DNA from: Amycolatopsis sp. WQ 127309
Lineage (GTDB): Bacteria; Actinomycetota; Actinomycetes; Mycobacteriales; Pseudonocardiaceae
DNA: 64,000 nucleotides
Reading direction: 5' to 3'
NCBI RefSeq assembly: GCF_023023025.1
Contig: NZ_CP095481.1
Location: forward strand, 5,407,001-5,471,000
Below are positions 53,385-61,318 of the stretch, in pieces. The notes under the pieces were generated by a model. The model worked only from the letters and a program-made list of their open reading frames with translations. It did not search any database and was not told where the DNA came from. The position numbers and the translations under genes are program-made. Position 1 is the first letter of the stretch. Each line of letters starts with the position of its first letter.

Positions 53385-54877
53385 GCTTCCTCCCGCAGAA
53401 CTCGTTTGAGCACCTTGCCCGACGGCGTGCGCGGCAGCTCGTCCCGGAACTCGACGTGCCGGGGCCGCTTGTAGTTCGCCAGGTTGGCCTTGCAGTGGTC
53501 GATGACGTCCTCTGTGGACAGAATGACGCCCGGCCGCAGCCGGACGTAGGCCTTGCCGACCTCGCCGTAGACCGGATCCGGCACGCCGACGACGACGGCC
53601 TCGGCCACGCCGTCTAGCCAACCGAGCGCCTGCTCGACCTCGGCCGGGTAGACGTTGAAGCCGCCGCAGATGTACATGTCCTTGATCCGGTCGACGATCC
53701 GCAGGTGCCCGGATTCGGTGAGCACGCCGACGTCGCCGGTGTGCAGCCAGCCGTCGTCGTCGATCGCCTCGGCGGTGGCGGCCGGGTCGTCGAGGTACCC
53801 GAGCATCACGTTCGGCCCGCGCAGCAGCACTTCGTCACGCTCGCCGAGGCGGACCTCGAACCCGGCGGCAGGCCGGCCGACGGTCCGGGCGATCAGGTCG
53901 GGCGGGTCGGTGCGCAGCGACATCGTGGCCACGACGGCCTCGGTGAGCCCGTACGCGGTGAGGACGAGGTCGAAACCCAGCTCGGCCTGCATGCGTTCGA
54001 CGAGCGCCACCGGGACGGTCGCCGCGCCGGTGACGGCCAGCCGGAGCGTCGACAGGTCGTACGACGGCCGGTCGGGGGCGTCGAGGAGGACCTGGAAGAT
54101 CGTCGGCGCGCCCGGCAGCACGGAGATCCGCTCGTCCTGGATCAGCCGGAGGGTCTCGGTGACGGCGAAGGTGCGCTGCGGCACGAGCGTCGTGCCGTGC
54201 AGCGTCGCGGCGAGGATCCCGGCCTTGTAACCGAAACTGTGGAAGAACGGGTTGATCACGAGGTAGCGGTCGTGTTCGCTCAGCTCGCCGCACTCGGCCC
54301 ACGCGGCGGCGACGCCGAGGGCCTGCCGGTGCGACGACATCGCGCCCTTGCTGCGGCCGGTCGTCCCCGACGTGAAGAGGATGTCGCTGACGTCGTCCGG
54401 CCGCGCGGGGCTGGTGAAGGTGTCGTCGAAGCTGTCGAGCGCGGCCCATTCGGTGACGCCGTCGACCGGGTCTTCCGGGCCCTCGACCGGGATCCGCAGG
54501 ACCGTGGGCGGGCGTTCGGTCAGGGCCGCGAGCCGGTCGGCGCCGAGGAACGTCCCGGTGACGGCGAGGGCCGAGACGCCGCCCCGGGTCAGGATGTCCG
54601 TGGTTTCCCGGGCGGTGAACCGGGTGCTGATCGGCACCAGCGTCGCGCCGGCGTAGTGCGCGCCGAGCGCCGCGACCGGCCAGTGCCACGTGTTGGGCGC
54701 GCAGACCGCGACGCGGTCACCCGGCCCGATCCCCGCGGCGGCGTAGAAGTTCGCGCACTGCCGCACCCGCGAAGCCAGCTCCGGCCAGGTCAGCCGGACG
54801 TCGCCGTCCACCAGTGCTTCGCGCGTGGGGAACCGCTCCGCCGCGGCGTCGAGCGCCGCCGGGACGGTCTCCGTCAT
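53381..54877 (-). CDS. fadD3: FadD3: HIP-CoA ligase
   Basis: ATP-dependent acyl-CoA ligase that activates HIP, the C/D-ring propionate left after side-chain and A/B-ring removal. The 498-residue chain has the AMP-binding motif LFTSGTTGRSKGAMSSH near residue 168, YGLTEAVVATMSLRT, GWLHTGDVGVLTESGHLRIVDRIKDMYICGGFNVYPAEVE and the C-terminal PRTPSGKVLKRVL lysine. Length equals mycobacterial FadD3 (about 503). ATG 54877 is the start; the open frame beyond it is antisense to fadE30. A KstR2 box lies 12 bases upstream, shared with fadE30. Confidence 0.9.
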   Translation of the reverse strand: MTETVPAALDAAAERFPTREALVDGDVRLTWPELASRVRQCANFYAAAGIGPGDRVAVCAPNTWHWPVAALGAHYAGATLVPISTRFTARETTDILTRGGVSALAVTGTFLGADRLAALTERPPTVLRIPVEGPEDPVDGVTEWAALDSFDDTFTSPARPDDVSDILFTSGTTGRSKGAMSSHRQALGVAAAWAECGELSEHDRYLVINPFFHSFGYKAGILAATLHGTTLVPQRTFAVTETLRLIQDERISVLPGAPTIFQVLLDAPDRPSYDLSTLRLAVTGAATVPVALVERMQAELGFDLVLTAYGLTEAVVATMSLRTDPPDLIARTVGRPAAGFEVRLGERDEVLLRGPNVMLGYLDDPAATAEAIDDDGWLHTGDVGVLTESGHLRIVDRIKDMYICGGFNVYPAEVEQALGWLDGVAEAVVVGVPDPVYGEVGKAYVRLRPGVILSTEDVIDHCKANLANYKRPRHVEFRDELPRTPSGKVLKRVLREEA

Positions 54878-54889
54878 CACGGCCTCCCT

Positions 54890-54903
54890 AGCAAGTGCTT
54901 GGT
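54890..54903. promoter_or_regulatory. KstR2 box, exact match
   Basis: AGCAAGTGCTTGGT matches the KstR2 consensus AnCAAGnnCTTGnT at every fixed base. It lies between the divergent fadD3 and fadE30 genes, the same place as in mycobacteria, and can control both operons. Confidence 0.8.
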
Positions 54904-54949
54904 AGGGTAGCCTACGCAGGAGCCCCGGTTTTGGCCAGAGGAGGTGACG

Positions 54950-56092
54950 GTGTCCGACCAAGACTTCCGTGACGAAGTAAGGACCTGGCTGGCCGAACAC
55001 CTGCGCGGCGACTTCGCGAAGCTGCGCGGCCGCGGCGGCCCCGGCCGCGAGCACGAGGCGTTCGACGAGCGCTTGGCCTGGGAACGAGAACTGGCCACCG
55101 GCGGCTGGAACTGCGTCGGCTGGCCCGTCGAGCACGGCGGCCGCGGTGCGACCCTCGAGCAGCAGGTCGTCTTCCACGAGGAGTACGCCCTCTCCGACGC
55201 CCCGGCCAAGGTCGGGCACTTCGGCCAGGAACTCCTGGGCCCGACGCTCATCGCGTTCGGCACCCCAGAACAGCAGCGCCGCTTCCTGCCGCCGATCGTC
55301 GCCGCCGAAGAACTCTGGTGCCAGGGGTACTCCGAACCCGGCGCGGGCTCCGACCTCGCCGCCGTCTCGACGTCGGCCCGGCTCGACGGCGAGGAGTGGG
55401 TGGTCACCGGGCAGAAGGTCTGGACGTCGCTGGCGCAGCACGCCGACTGGTGTTTTGTCGTCGCCCGCACCGAACCCGGCTCGAAACGCCACCAGGGACT
55501 GTCCTACCTGCTCGTCCCGATGCGACAGTCCGGAGTGGACGTCCGCCCGATCGTCCAGCTGACCGGCACGGCGGAGTTCAACGAGGTCTTCTTCGACGGC
55601 GCCCGCACCGCGCGCGACCTGGCGGTGGGGGAGCCGGGTGACGGCTGGCGCGTCGCGATGGGCACCCTGGCCTTCGAACGCGGCGTCGCCACCCTCGGCC
55701 AGCAGGTCGGCTTCCGGCGCGAGCTGACGGCGTTGACCGACCTCGCGAAAAACAGCGGCGCGCTCGACGACCCGGTGCTCGCCGAGCGCGTCGACCGGGC
55801 CTGGCTCGGCCTGGAAGTCATGCGCGCGCACGCCGTCCGCACGCTCGGCGACACCGGCCCCGGCACGGCGTCGGTCGCGAAGCTCGTCTGGGCGAACTGG
55901 CACCGCGCCCTCGGGGAGCTGGCCATGGCGATCCGCGGCGCGGCCGGGATGCTCACGCCCGGCGGCCTCGACGACTGGCAGCGGCTGTACCTGTTCACCC
56001 GCGCCGACACGATCTACGGCGGCTCCGACGAGATCCAGCGGAACATCATCGCCGAGCGCGTGCTCGGCCTGCCCCGGGAGGCGCGCCCGTGA
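54950..56092 (+). CDS. fadE30: FadE30: acyl-CoA dehydrogenase of the HIP pathway
   Basis: A 380-residue acyl-CoA dehydrogenase that acts on the propionyl side chain of a HIP-CoA derivative in the C/D-ring pathway. Very like mycobacterial FadE30: GPGREHEAFDERLAWERELATGGWNCVGWPVEHGGRGA, HFGQELLGPTLIAFGTPEQQRRFLPPI, ELWCQGYSEPGAGSDLAAVST, QLTGTAEFNEVFFDGARTARDLAVG and TIYGGSDEIQRNIIAERVLGLPREA. GTG 54950 (MSDQDF) is used because GAGGAGG ends five bases upstream; GTG 54944 would overlap that site. Its stop overlaps ipdF. Confidence 0.92.
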   Translation: MSDQDFRDEVRTWLAEHLRGDFAKLRGRGGPGREHEAFDERLAWERELATGGWNCVGWPVEHGGRGATLEQQVVFHEEYALSDAPAKVGHFGQELLGPTLIAFGTPEQQRRFLPPIVAAEELWCQGYSEPGAGSDLAAVSTSARLDGEEWVVTGQKVWTSLAQHADWCFVVARTEPGSKRHQGLSYLLVPMRQSGVDVRPIVQLTGTAEFNEVFFDGARTARDLAVGEPGDGWRVAMGTLAFERGVATLGQQVGFRRELTALTDLAKNSGALDDPVLAERVDRAWLGLEVMRAHAVRTLGDTGPGTASVAKLVWANWHRALGELAMAIRGAAGMLTPGGLDDWQRLYLFTRADTIYGGSDEIQRNIIAERVLGLPREARP

Positions 56093-56865
56093 TCACCGTC
56101 CCGAAGTACCCCGAGGGCGCGAACCTGCTGCGGGACAAGGTGGTCGTCGTGACCGCCGCGGCCGGCACCGGGATCGGCTCCGCCACCGCGAAACGCGCGC
56201 TCGAAGAGGGCGCGAAGGTCGTCGTCAGCGACTGGCACGAACGCCGCCTCGGCGAGAAGGCCGCGGAGCTGGCGGACCTCGGCGACGTCCACGCGATCCC
56301 CTGCGACGTCACTCAGGAGGACCAGATACAGGCGCTGATCGACGGCAGTGCCGAGCGGTTCGGCCGGATCGACGTCGTCGTCAACAACGCCGGGCTCGGC
56401 GGCACCAAGTCGCTGGTGGACATGACCGACGAGGAGTGGACGCGGGTCCTCGACGTCACCCTCAACGGCACCTTCCGCGCCACCCGCGCGGCCCTGCGCC
56501 GGTTCGCCGCGCAGGGGGACGGCGGCGCGATCGTCAACAACGCGTCCGTGCTCGGCTGGCGGGCCCAGGGCGGGCAGGCGCACTACGCGGCGGCCAAGGC
56601 GGGCGTGATGGCCCTGACGCGGTGCGCCGCCGTCGACGCCGCGCCGCTCGGCGTCCGGATCAACGCCGTCGCCCCCAGCCTGGCGATGCACCCCTTCCTG
56701 GCCAAGGTGACCAGCGACGAGCTGCTCGAAGAACTGACCGCCCGTGAGGTTTCGGGGAGGGCGGCCGAGCCGTGGGAAGTGGCGAATGTGATCGTGTTCC
56801 TGGCCAGTGAGTACTCCTCCTACCTCACCGGCGAGGTCGTGTCCGTGAGTTCGCAACGTGCGTGA
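56089..56865 (+). CDS. ipdF: IpdF: short-chain dehydrogenase/reductase of the HIP pathway
   Basis: A 258-residue SDR, equivalent by position and sequence to Rv3559c/IpdF, a reductase/dehydrogenase acting on the 5-hydroxy/oxo form of HIP-CoA derivatives. The cofactor motif is VVVTAAAGTGIGSATAKRALEEGAKVVVSDWHE, the active site S and YxxxK are NNASVLGWRAQGGQAHYAAAKAG, and NNAG is present. The Asp in VSDWHE suggests NAD(H) preference. GTG 56089 overlaps the fadE30 stop. Second gene of the fadE30-ipdF-kstR2-fadA6 operon. Confidence 0.9.
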   Translation: MITVPKYPEGANLLRDKVVVVTAAAGTGIGSATAKRALEEGAKVVVSDWHERRLGEKAAELADLGDVHAIPCDVTQEDQIQALIDGSAERFGRIDVVVNNAGLGGTKSLVDMTDEEWTRVLDVTLNGTFRATRAALRRFAAQGDGGAIVNNASVLGWRAQGGQAHYAAAKAGVMALTRCAAVDAAPLGVRINAVAPSLAMHPFLAKVTSDELLEELTAREVSGRAAEPWEVANVIVFLASEYSSYLTGEVVSVSSQRA

Positions 56866-56874
56866 GGTGCCTGG

Positions 56875-57480
56875 ATGAGTCCCGTGAAGAACAGCCGCCG
56901 TGCGGAGCTGCTGGACCTGGCCGCGCGGCTGTTCGCCGAGCGCGGGTACGTGTCCACCACCGTGCGCGACATCGCCGACGCCGCCGGCATCCTCTCGGGC
57001 AGCCTCTACCACCACTTCGACTCCAAGGAGTCGATGGCCGACGAGATCCTCACCGGCTTCCTCGACGAGCTGTTCGGCTCCTACGCCGAGATCGTCGCCC
57101 AGAGGCTCGGCCCGCGCGAGACGCTCGAAGCGGTCGTCGTGGCGTCGTTCGACTCGATCCACCGGCGCCCGGCGCAGGTCGCGATCTACCAGAACGAGGC
57201 CAAGCACCTCATGCAGCTGCCGCGGTTCGCCTACCTCAACGACCGCAACGCCGAGTTCCGCAAGCTGTGGAACGGCATCCTCACCGACGGCGTGGCGGAC
57301 GGCGTCTTCCGCGCGGACCTCGACGTCGAGCTGACCTACCGCTTCATCCGCGACACGGTGTGGGTGGCCGTGCGCTGGTACAACCCCGACGGCGCGCTCA
57401 CCGCGCAGGACGTCGCGGAGCAGTACCTCGGGATCCTGCTCGACGGCATCGGAACGACCAAGCGGAGGCGACGTGGCTGA
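56875..57480 (+). CDS. kstR2: KstR2, TetR-family repressor of C/D-ring catabolism
   Basis: Represses the HIP-degradation genes and responds to HIP-CoA in mycobacteria. The 201-residue protein closely follows mycobacterial KstR2: NSRRAELLDLAARLFAERGYVSTTVRDIADAAGILSGSLYHHFDSKESMADEILTGFLDELF and ELTYRFIRDTVWVAVRWYNPDGALTAQDVAEQYLGILLDGI. ATG 56875 has GAGGTG five bases upstream. It is in an operon with fadE30, ipdF and fadA6 and has the KstR2 box ahead of that operon, so it should be autoregulated. Confidence 0.93.
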   Translation: MSPVKNSRRAELLDLAARLFAERGYVSTTVRDIADAAGILSGSLYHHFDSKESMADEILTGFLDELFGSYAEIVAQRLGPRETLEAVVVASFDSIHRRPAQVAIYQNEAKHLMQLPRFAYLNDRNAEFRKLWNGILTDGVADGVFRADLDVELTYRFIRDTVWVAVRWYNPDGALTAQDVAEQYLGILLDGIGTTKRRRRG

Positions 57481-58627
57481 AGCGTATGTCCTGGACGCGG
57501 TGCGGACGCCGGTCGGCAAGCGCGGCGGAGCGCTGAGCGCGGTCCACCCGGCCGACCTCGGCGCGCACGTGATCCGCGCGATCGTCGAGCGCACCGGCGT
57601 CGACCCCGAACTGGTGGAAGACGTCATCTTCGGCTGCGTCGACACCCTCGGCCCGCAGGCCGGCAACGTCGCGCGGACGTCGTGGCTGGCGGCCGGGTAC
57701 CCGCAGCACGTGCCGGGGGTGACCGTCGACCGGCAGTGCGGCTCGAGCCAGCAGGCGGTGCACTTCGCGGCGCAGGCCGTGCTGAGCGGCACGGCGGACT
57801 TGGTGCTGGCCGGCGGCGTGCAGAACATGAGCGCGATCCCGATCGGCGCGGCGATGCTCGCCGGGCGCGAACACGGGTTCGAGGATCCGTTTTCCGGCTC
57901 GAAAGGCTGGCAGGAACGCTACGGCGCGAATGAGGTGTCGCAGTTCCGCAGCGCGGACATGATCGCCGGGCACTGGGACATTTCCCGCGTCGCGATGGAG
58001 GAATTCGCGCTGCGGAGTCACCAGCTCGCGGCCGCGGCGTCCGATGGCGGATTGTTCGACGACGAAATAGCGCCCTACGGAGAATTCGGCAAGGACGAAG
58101 GACCGCGCCGCGACACTTCCCTGGAACGGATGGCGGGCCTGAACCCGCTGTCCCCGGAATCGCGCATCACGGCGGCGGTGGCGAGCCAGATCTCGGACGG
58201 CGCGAGCGCGACGCTCATCGCGTCCGAGTCATTCGTGCGCGACCACGGCCTGACGCCGATGGCCCGCGTCCACCACCTGTCGGTCCGCGCGGCGGACCCG
58301 GTCTGGATGCTCACCGGCCCGATCCCGGCGACCGCGCACGCGTTGCGTCGCACCGGGTTGACGATCGGTGACATCGATCTTTTCGAAGTGAACGAGGCGT
58401 TCGCGAGCGTGGTCCTCGCGTGGCTCGACGAGACGGGCGCCGACCCGTCCCGGGTGAACGTCAACGGCGGCGCGATCGCGCTCGGACACCCGATCGGCGC
58501 GTCGGGCACGAAGCTGTTCGCGACGCTGGTCCACGAACTCAAGCGCCGCGGCGGCCGCTACGGGCTGCAGACGATGTGCGAAGGCGGCGGCACGGCCAAC
58601 GTGACGATCGTCGAAAACCTGACCTGA
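57473..58627 (+). CDS. fadA6: FadA6: acetyl-CoA acetyltransferase (thiolase)
   Basis: A 384-residue thiolase of the HIP branch. Catalytic residues: C89 in DRQCGSSQQAV, H339 in GGAIALGHPIGASG and C369 in LQTMCEGGG, all intact. It should release acetyl-CoA from a 3-oxoacyl-CoA intermediate in late ring degradation, as proposed for mycobacterial FadA6. GTG 57473 starts eight bases inside the end of kstR2, so it is coupled. A perfect 14-base hairpin lies 20 bases after the stop. Confidence 0.92.
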   Translation: MAEAYVLDAVRTPVGKRGGALSAVHPADLGAHVIRAIVERTGVDPELVEDVIFGCVDTLGPQAGNVARTSWLAAGYPQHVPGVTVDRQCGSSQQAVHFAAQAVLSGTADLVLAGGVQNMSAIPIGAAMLAGREHGFEDPFSGSKGWQERYGANEVSQFRSADMIAGHWDISRVAMEEFALRSHQLAAAASDGGLFDDEIAPYGEFGKDEGPRRDTSLERMAGLNPLSPESRITAAVASQISDGASATLIASESFVRDHGLTPMARVHHLSVRAADPVWMLTGPIPATAHALRRTGLTIGDIDLFEVNEAFASVVLAWLDETGADPSRVNVNGGAIALGHPIGASGTKLFATLVHELKRRGGRYGLQTMCEGGGTANVTIVENLT

Positions 58628-58646
58628 CGCCCTCGGACACAGCGAA

Positions 58647-58682
58647 GGCCGGTTCGAGGGTTCCCGTTCCCTCGAACCGGCC
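58647..58682 (+). terminator. Terminator of the fadE30-fadA6 operon
   Basis: Perfect 14-base stem GGCCGGTTCGAGGG (58647-58660) with 58669-58682, eight-base loop TTCCCGTT. It starts 19 bases after the fadA6 stop. No U-tract. Confidence 0.75.
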
Positions 58683-58717
58683 CTGGCCGGTGCAACCCCG
58701 ATTGTGCACTCAGTCCC

Positions 58718-58766
58718 CGTGAAGACCTTCCCGCCGGCATACCCTTCCGGCGGGAAGGCCTTCACG
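58718..58766. terminator. Hairpin of the GTGAAGGCC family
   Basis: Arms 58718-58737 and 58747-58766 pair over 20 bases with a single mismatch; loop of nine bases. The arms begin CGTGAAGacCTTCC, closely related to the hairpin after fadE33. Confidence 0.65.
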
Positions 58767-58945
58767 AGGCACACGCCACAGCGTCGTGCCGACCGCCGTG
58801 GCGCACGACCCCGGACCCCCGTCCGGCGAGCCGGAAGAAGGCCACCTCGAGGGGTGTCGGGTTCCCTCGGGATGGCCCTCTCCTGGCCCGCCGGACGCTC
58901 GGCCCGAGTCCGGGCGCGAGGCGGGCAGGGGGACGCTGTTGTGGG

Positions 58946-58993
58946 GGCCGGTCACCACGCCACCCAGCCGCGGAGGGTGTGTGGTGACCGGCC
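58946..58993 (-). terminator. Hairpin near the end of the ferredoxin reductase operon
   Basis: Perfect 13-base stem GGCCGGTCACCAC (58946-58958) with 58981-58993, loop of 22 bases. It lies 40 bases beyond the stop of the leftward ferredoxin reductase gene, the expected place for its terminator. Confidence 0.6.
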
Positions 58994-59033
58994 GAGGGAC
59001 GAGGGCCGCCGCGCGCAGCCTCGCCCCCGTCTT

Positions 59034-60476
59034 CTACCTCCCCATCGGGATGGCCATCGTCGGCAGCGCTCCCGCCGGCAGCGACTGCGCGGCGAACGCC
59101 GTCGTGGGGGGCGCGGGCAGGGACTGCGCGGCGAACGCCGTCGTCGGGATGTTGTTCGCGAACTCGCTCTCGAACTCGCGCTCGAAGGCCTGGGCGTCGA
59201 AGCCGCTCTCGAACTCCGGCGGCACCTCGGCCGCCAAAGCCGCGATCGACGGTTCGACCACCGGGACCTCGGCCGCCGCGGGAGCGGGCTCCGGCTCCGG
59301 GACGAAGTCCGGGGCGGGCAGCCGGCGGTCCAGCTCGGCCATCCAGTCGAGCATGGCCCGCGGCTTGTCCCACGAGGAGACGCCGACGAGCCGGCCGTCG
59401 CGGATGAAGCCGGTGATGCCGTCGGCCAGCGTCACGGTGTCTTCGGCCAGCGAAGGCATGCCGCACATCTGCAGCCGCGTGTCGTACAGCGTCGACCACG
59501 CCCGGGGGAGCGGGGTGAACGGCTTGGCGCTCGACTGGCCCAGCAGCAGGTTGTCCGCCGCGTGGCGGGCCGACTCGACGGCGTTGATCCAGTGCTCGAT
59601 CCGCCGCGGGGTCTCGTCGAAACGCAGGTTCGGCCAGCGCGCGATGTCACCGGCGATGACGACGTCGGACGCGCCCTCGGCGAACAGCTTCGAGTCGCAC
59701 AGCACGCCGTCGCTGATGTCGAGGCCGGAGCCGCGCATCCAGTCGACCGACGGGACGCTGCCGATGGCGAGCACGACGACGCTGGCGACCAGCAGCTGGT
59801 TGTTCGTCAGGTGCAGCCCGACGGTGTCCTTCGTGCTGATCCAGTGCCGCACTTCGCTCTTCATCGACAGTTTCGCGCGGTGCTCGTGGTGCGCCTCGAC
59901 GACGCCGCTCGAGACGCGGTCGCCGAAGCGGTGCAGCGGCGCCTTCGCGTGGCCGATCAGCGTGACGTCCCGGCCGATGTGCCGCATGCTCGCGGCGAAC
60001 TCGTTGCCGATCAGGCCGGCGCCGATCACGACGGCCGGCTTCTTGCTGGCGTTGAGGCAGCGCCGCACCGCCATCGAGTCCTCGACCGTGCGCAGGATCC
60101 GCACGCGCGGGTCGTGCCGCGGCGACCCGGGCAGGTGCCGCGGGTAGACGCCGGTCGCGGCGATCAGGCCGTCGTACCAGAGGGATTCGCCGCCGGGCAG
60201 GTGCACGACCCGCTCGGTGGTGTCGAGGTGCGTGACGCGGGCGCCGAGGCGCCAGTGCACGTCCAGGTCCGGCAGGTAGTGCGAAAGGCCCACGTCGCTG
60301 GGCCGTTCGGTCCCCATCACCAAGGCCTTGGAGACCATCGGCCGGTGGTAGGGGCGCCGGGCCTCGTCGCCGATGAGCACGATCTCGCCGTCGAAGTTCT
60401 GTTCCCGCAGTCGTTCCGCGGCGCGCAACCCCGCGACACCCGCACCGACGATGACGATCCGGTCGCCGTCAGCCAT
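59034..60476 (-). CDS. NAD(P)/FAD-dependent ferredoxin reductase with repetitive C-terminal tail
   Basis: A 480-residue flavoprotein of the ferredoxin/rubredoxin reductase type. FAD motif IVIVGAGVAGLRAAERLREQ at the N-terminus, ARRPYHRPMVSKAL after it, second nucleotide motif AVVIGAGLIGNEFAASMRHIG near 160, and IAGDIARWPN near 270. It should move electrons between NAD(P)H and the ferredoxin coded just upstream. The last 100 residues (from about 380) are Ala/Glu/Pro-rich with a doubled TTAFAAQSLPA segment at the end, not part of the usual fold. Its start overlaps the ferredoxin stop by eight bases. Last of five coupled genes. Confidence 0.88.
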   Translation of the reverse strand: MADGDRIVIVGAGVAGLRAAERLREQNFDGEIVLIGDEARRPYHRPMVSKALVMGTERPSDVGLSHYLPDLDVHWRLGARVTHLDTTERVVHLPGGESLWYDGLIAATGVYPRHLPGSPRHDPRVRILRTVEDSMAVRRCLNASKKPAVVIGAGLIGNEFAASMRHIGRDVTLIGHAKAPLHRFGDRVSSGVVEAHHEHRAKLSMKSEVRHWISTKDTVGLHLTNNQLLVASVVVLAIGSVPSVDWMRGSGLDISDGVLCDSKLFAEGASDVVIAGDIARWPNLRFDETPRRIEHWINAVESARHAADNLLLGQSSAKPFTPLPRAWSTLYDTRLQMCGMPSLAEDTVTLADGITGFIRDGRLVGVSSWDKPRAMLDWMAELDRRLPAPDFVPEPEPAPAAAEVPVVEPSIAALAAEVPPEFESGFDAQAFEREFESEFANNIPTTAFAAQSLPAPPTTAFAAQSLPAGALPTMAIPMGR

Positions 60477-60699
60477 CGAGGTCCCCTCTCATCACGACCG
60501 CCTGCATCGGGCAGCAGCGAGCGGCCATCTTCGCCTGTTCCATGGTGGTTTCGTCCAGCAGCCGCGTGCGGAAGCGCAGCCGGCCGTCCTGGCCGAGGTC
60601 GAACACGTCCGGCGCCTCCATGGCGCAGATGCCGTAGAGCTCGCAGCGGTCGTTGTCGACGCTGATCCGGGGCCCGCCACCGGGCAAACGGAGCGGCAT
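60469..60699 (-). CDS. Small [3Fe-4S]-type ferredoxin
   Basis: A 76-residue ferredoxin with the CxxxxxC...CP pattern of actinobacterial single-cluster ferredoxins: C19 and C25 in DRCELYGIC, then C62/C63 in ARCCPMQAV. The second residue of the normal four-Cys motif is not Cys, so a 3Fe-4S cluster is likely, as in ferredoxins serving cytochrome P450s. No P450 is nearby; the partners in the operon are a ferredoxin reductase and a haem-type membrane protein. It starts one base after the stop of the upstream gene. Confidence 0.88.
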   Translation of the reverse strand: MPLRLPGGGPRISVDNDRCELYGICAMEAPDVFDLGQDGRLRFRTRLLDETTMEQAKMAARCCPMQAVVMRGDLDG

Positions 60700-60700
60700 G

Positions 60701-61318
60701 TCAAGCCACCTGCTCTTCCACGAGTCCGATGCGTTCGAGGGTGCGGGCCGGCATGAACCGCAGCAGCGACAGCGTCGCGGCCGGGATGAGCAGCGTGATG
60801 CCGCCCAGCCAGACGACCGCGAGGTGACCGTTGGCGATCGAGCCGAACCAGGCGTGCAACGCGGTCAGCGCGACGGCCGGGTAGGCGCAGCGGTGCAGCC
60901 ACAGCCAGCGGCGGTAGGAGGTGAACCGCTGCAGGCCGGCGGTGAGCGCGATGGCCACCATGACCTCGAAACCGACGATGCCGATGCTGTGCCGGACCTC
61001 CTGGCCGGACAGGAACGGGAGGAACAGGTACTGCAGGCTGTAGGGCTGGATGGTCAGGTAGAAGAAGCCCAGCGCGTGGATGCCGCCGAAGATCAGCGTG
61101 CCGGTCGCGAGGACCATGTGCGAGCTGCGCAGCGCCTTGCGGCCGGTGACCGAACGCACCCAGCCCGTGGCGGTGAGCACGCCCCAGGTGAGGGTCAGCA
61201 TCATCGCCGCGTAGGACGCCCGGGCCGCGAACGCCGCGAGGCCGCGCGCCGCCGGGTCGGTCTTCGGCTGGAACTGCTGGGTGATCAGGATCGTCGCGTC
61301 GTGCCAGGTCTCAACCAT
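60701..61318 (-). CDS. Ferric reductase-like bis-haem membrane protein
   Basis: A 205-residue integral membrane protein. Hydrophobic helices lie near 33-52, 66-90, 110-128, 143-160 and 165-187. Histidines H67 and H81 in one helix, and H142 and H155 in another, have the 13-14 residue spacing of the two b-haem sites in ferric reductase/NADPH oxidase membrane domains. The cytoplasmic FAD/NAD domain of those enzymes is missing and may be replaced by the separate reductase and ferredoxin of the operon. It would pass electrons across the membrane; the acceptor is unknown. ATG 61318 overlaps the DUF4142 stop by eight bases. Confidence 0.83.
   Translation of the reverse strand: MVETWHDATILITQQFQPKTDPAARGLAAFAARASYAAMMLTLTWGVLTATGWVRSVTGRKALRSSHMVLATGTLIFGGIHALGFFYLTIQPYSLQYLFLPFLSGQEVRHSIGIVGFEVMVAIALTAGLQRFTSYRRWLWLHRCAYPAVALTALHAWFGSIANGHLAVVWLGGITLLIPAATLSLLRFMPARTLERIGLVEEQVA

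Larger units (their letters stand above)
58628..59033. other. 406-base convergent intergenic region with four hairpins
   Basis: No gene is supported between fadA6 and the ferredoxin reductase gene, which converge here. The region holds four separate inverted repeats: 58647-58682, 58718-58766, 58840-58877 (12 of 14 pairs) and 58946-58993. The rest is GC-rich without clear signals. The stems may stop transcription from both sides. Confidence 0.7.

Noticed and set aside
54878..55903. Minus-strand continuation of the fadD3 frame
   Set aside because: It is antisense to fadE30; fadD3 begins at 54877 with the conserved ligase N-terminus and the KstR2 box lies just upstream.
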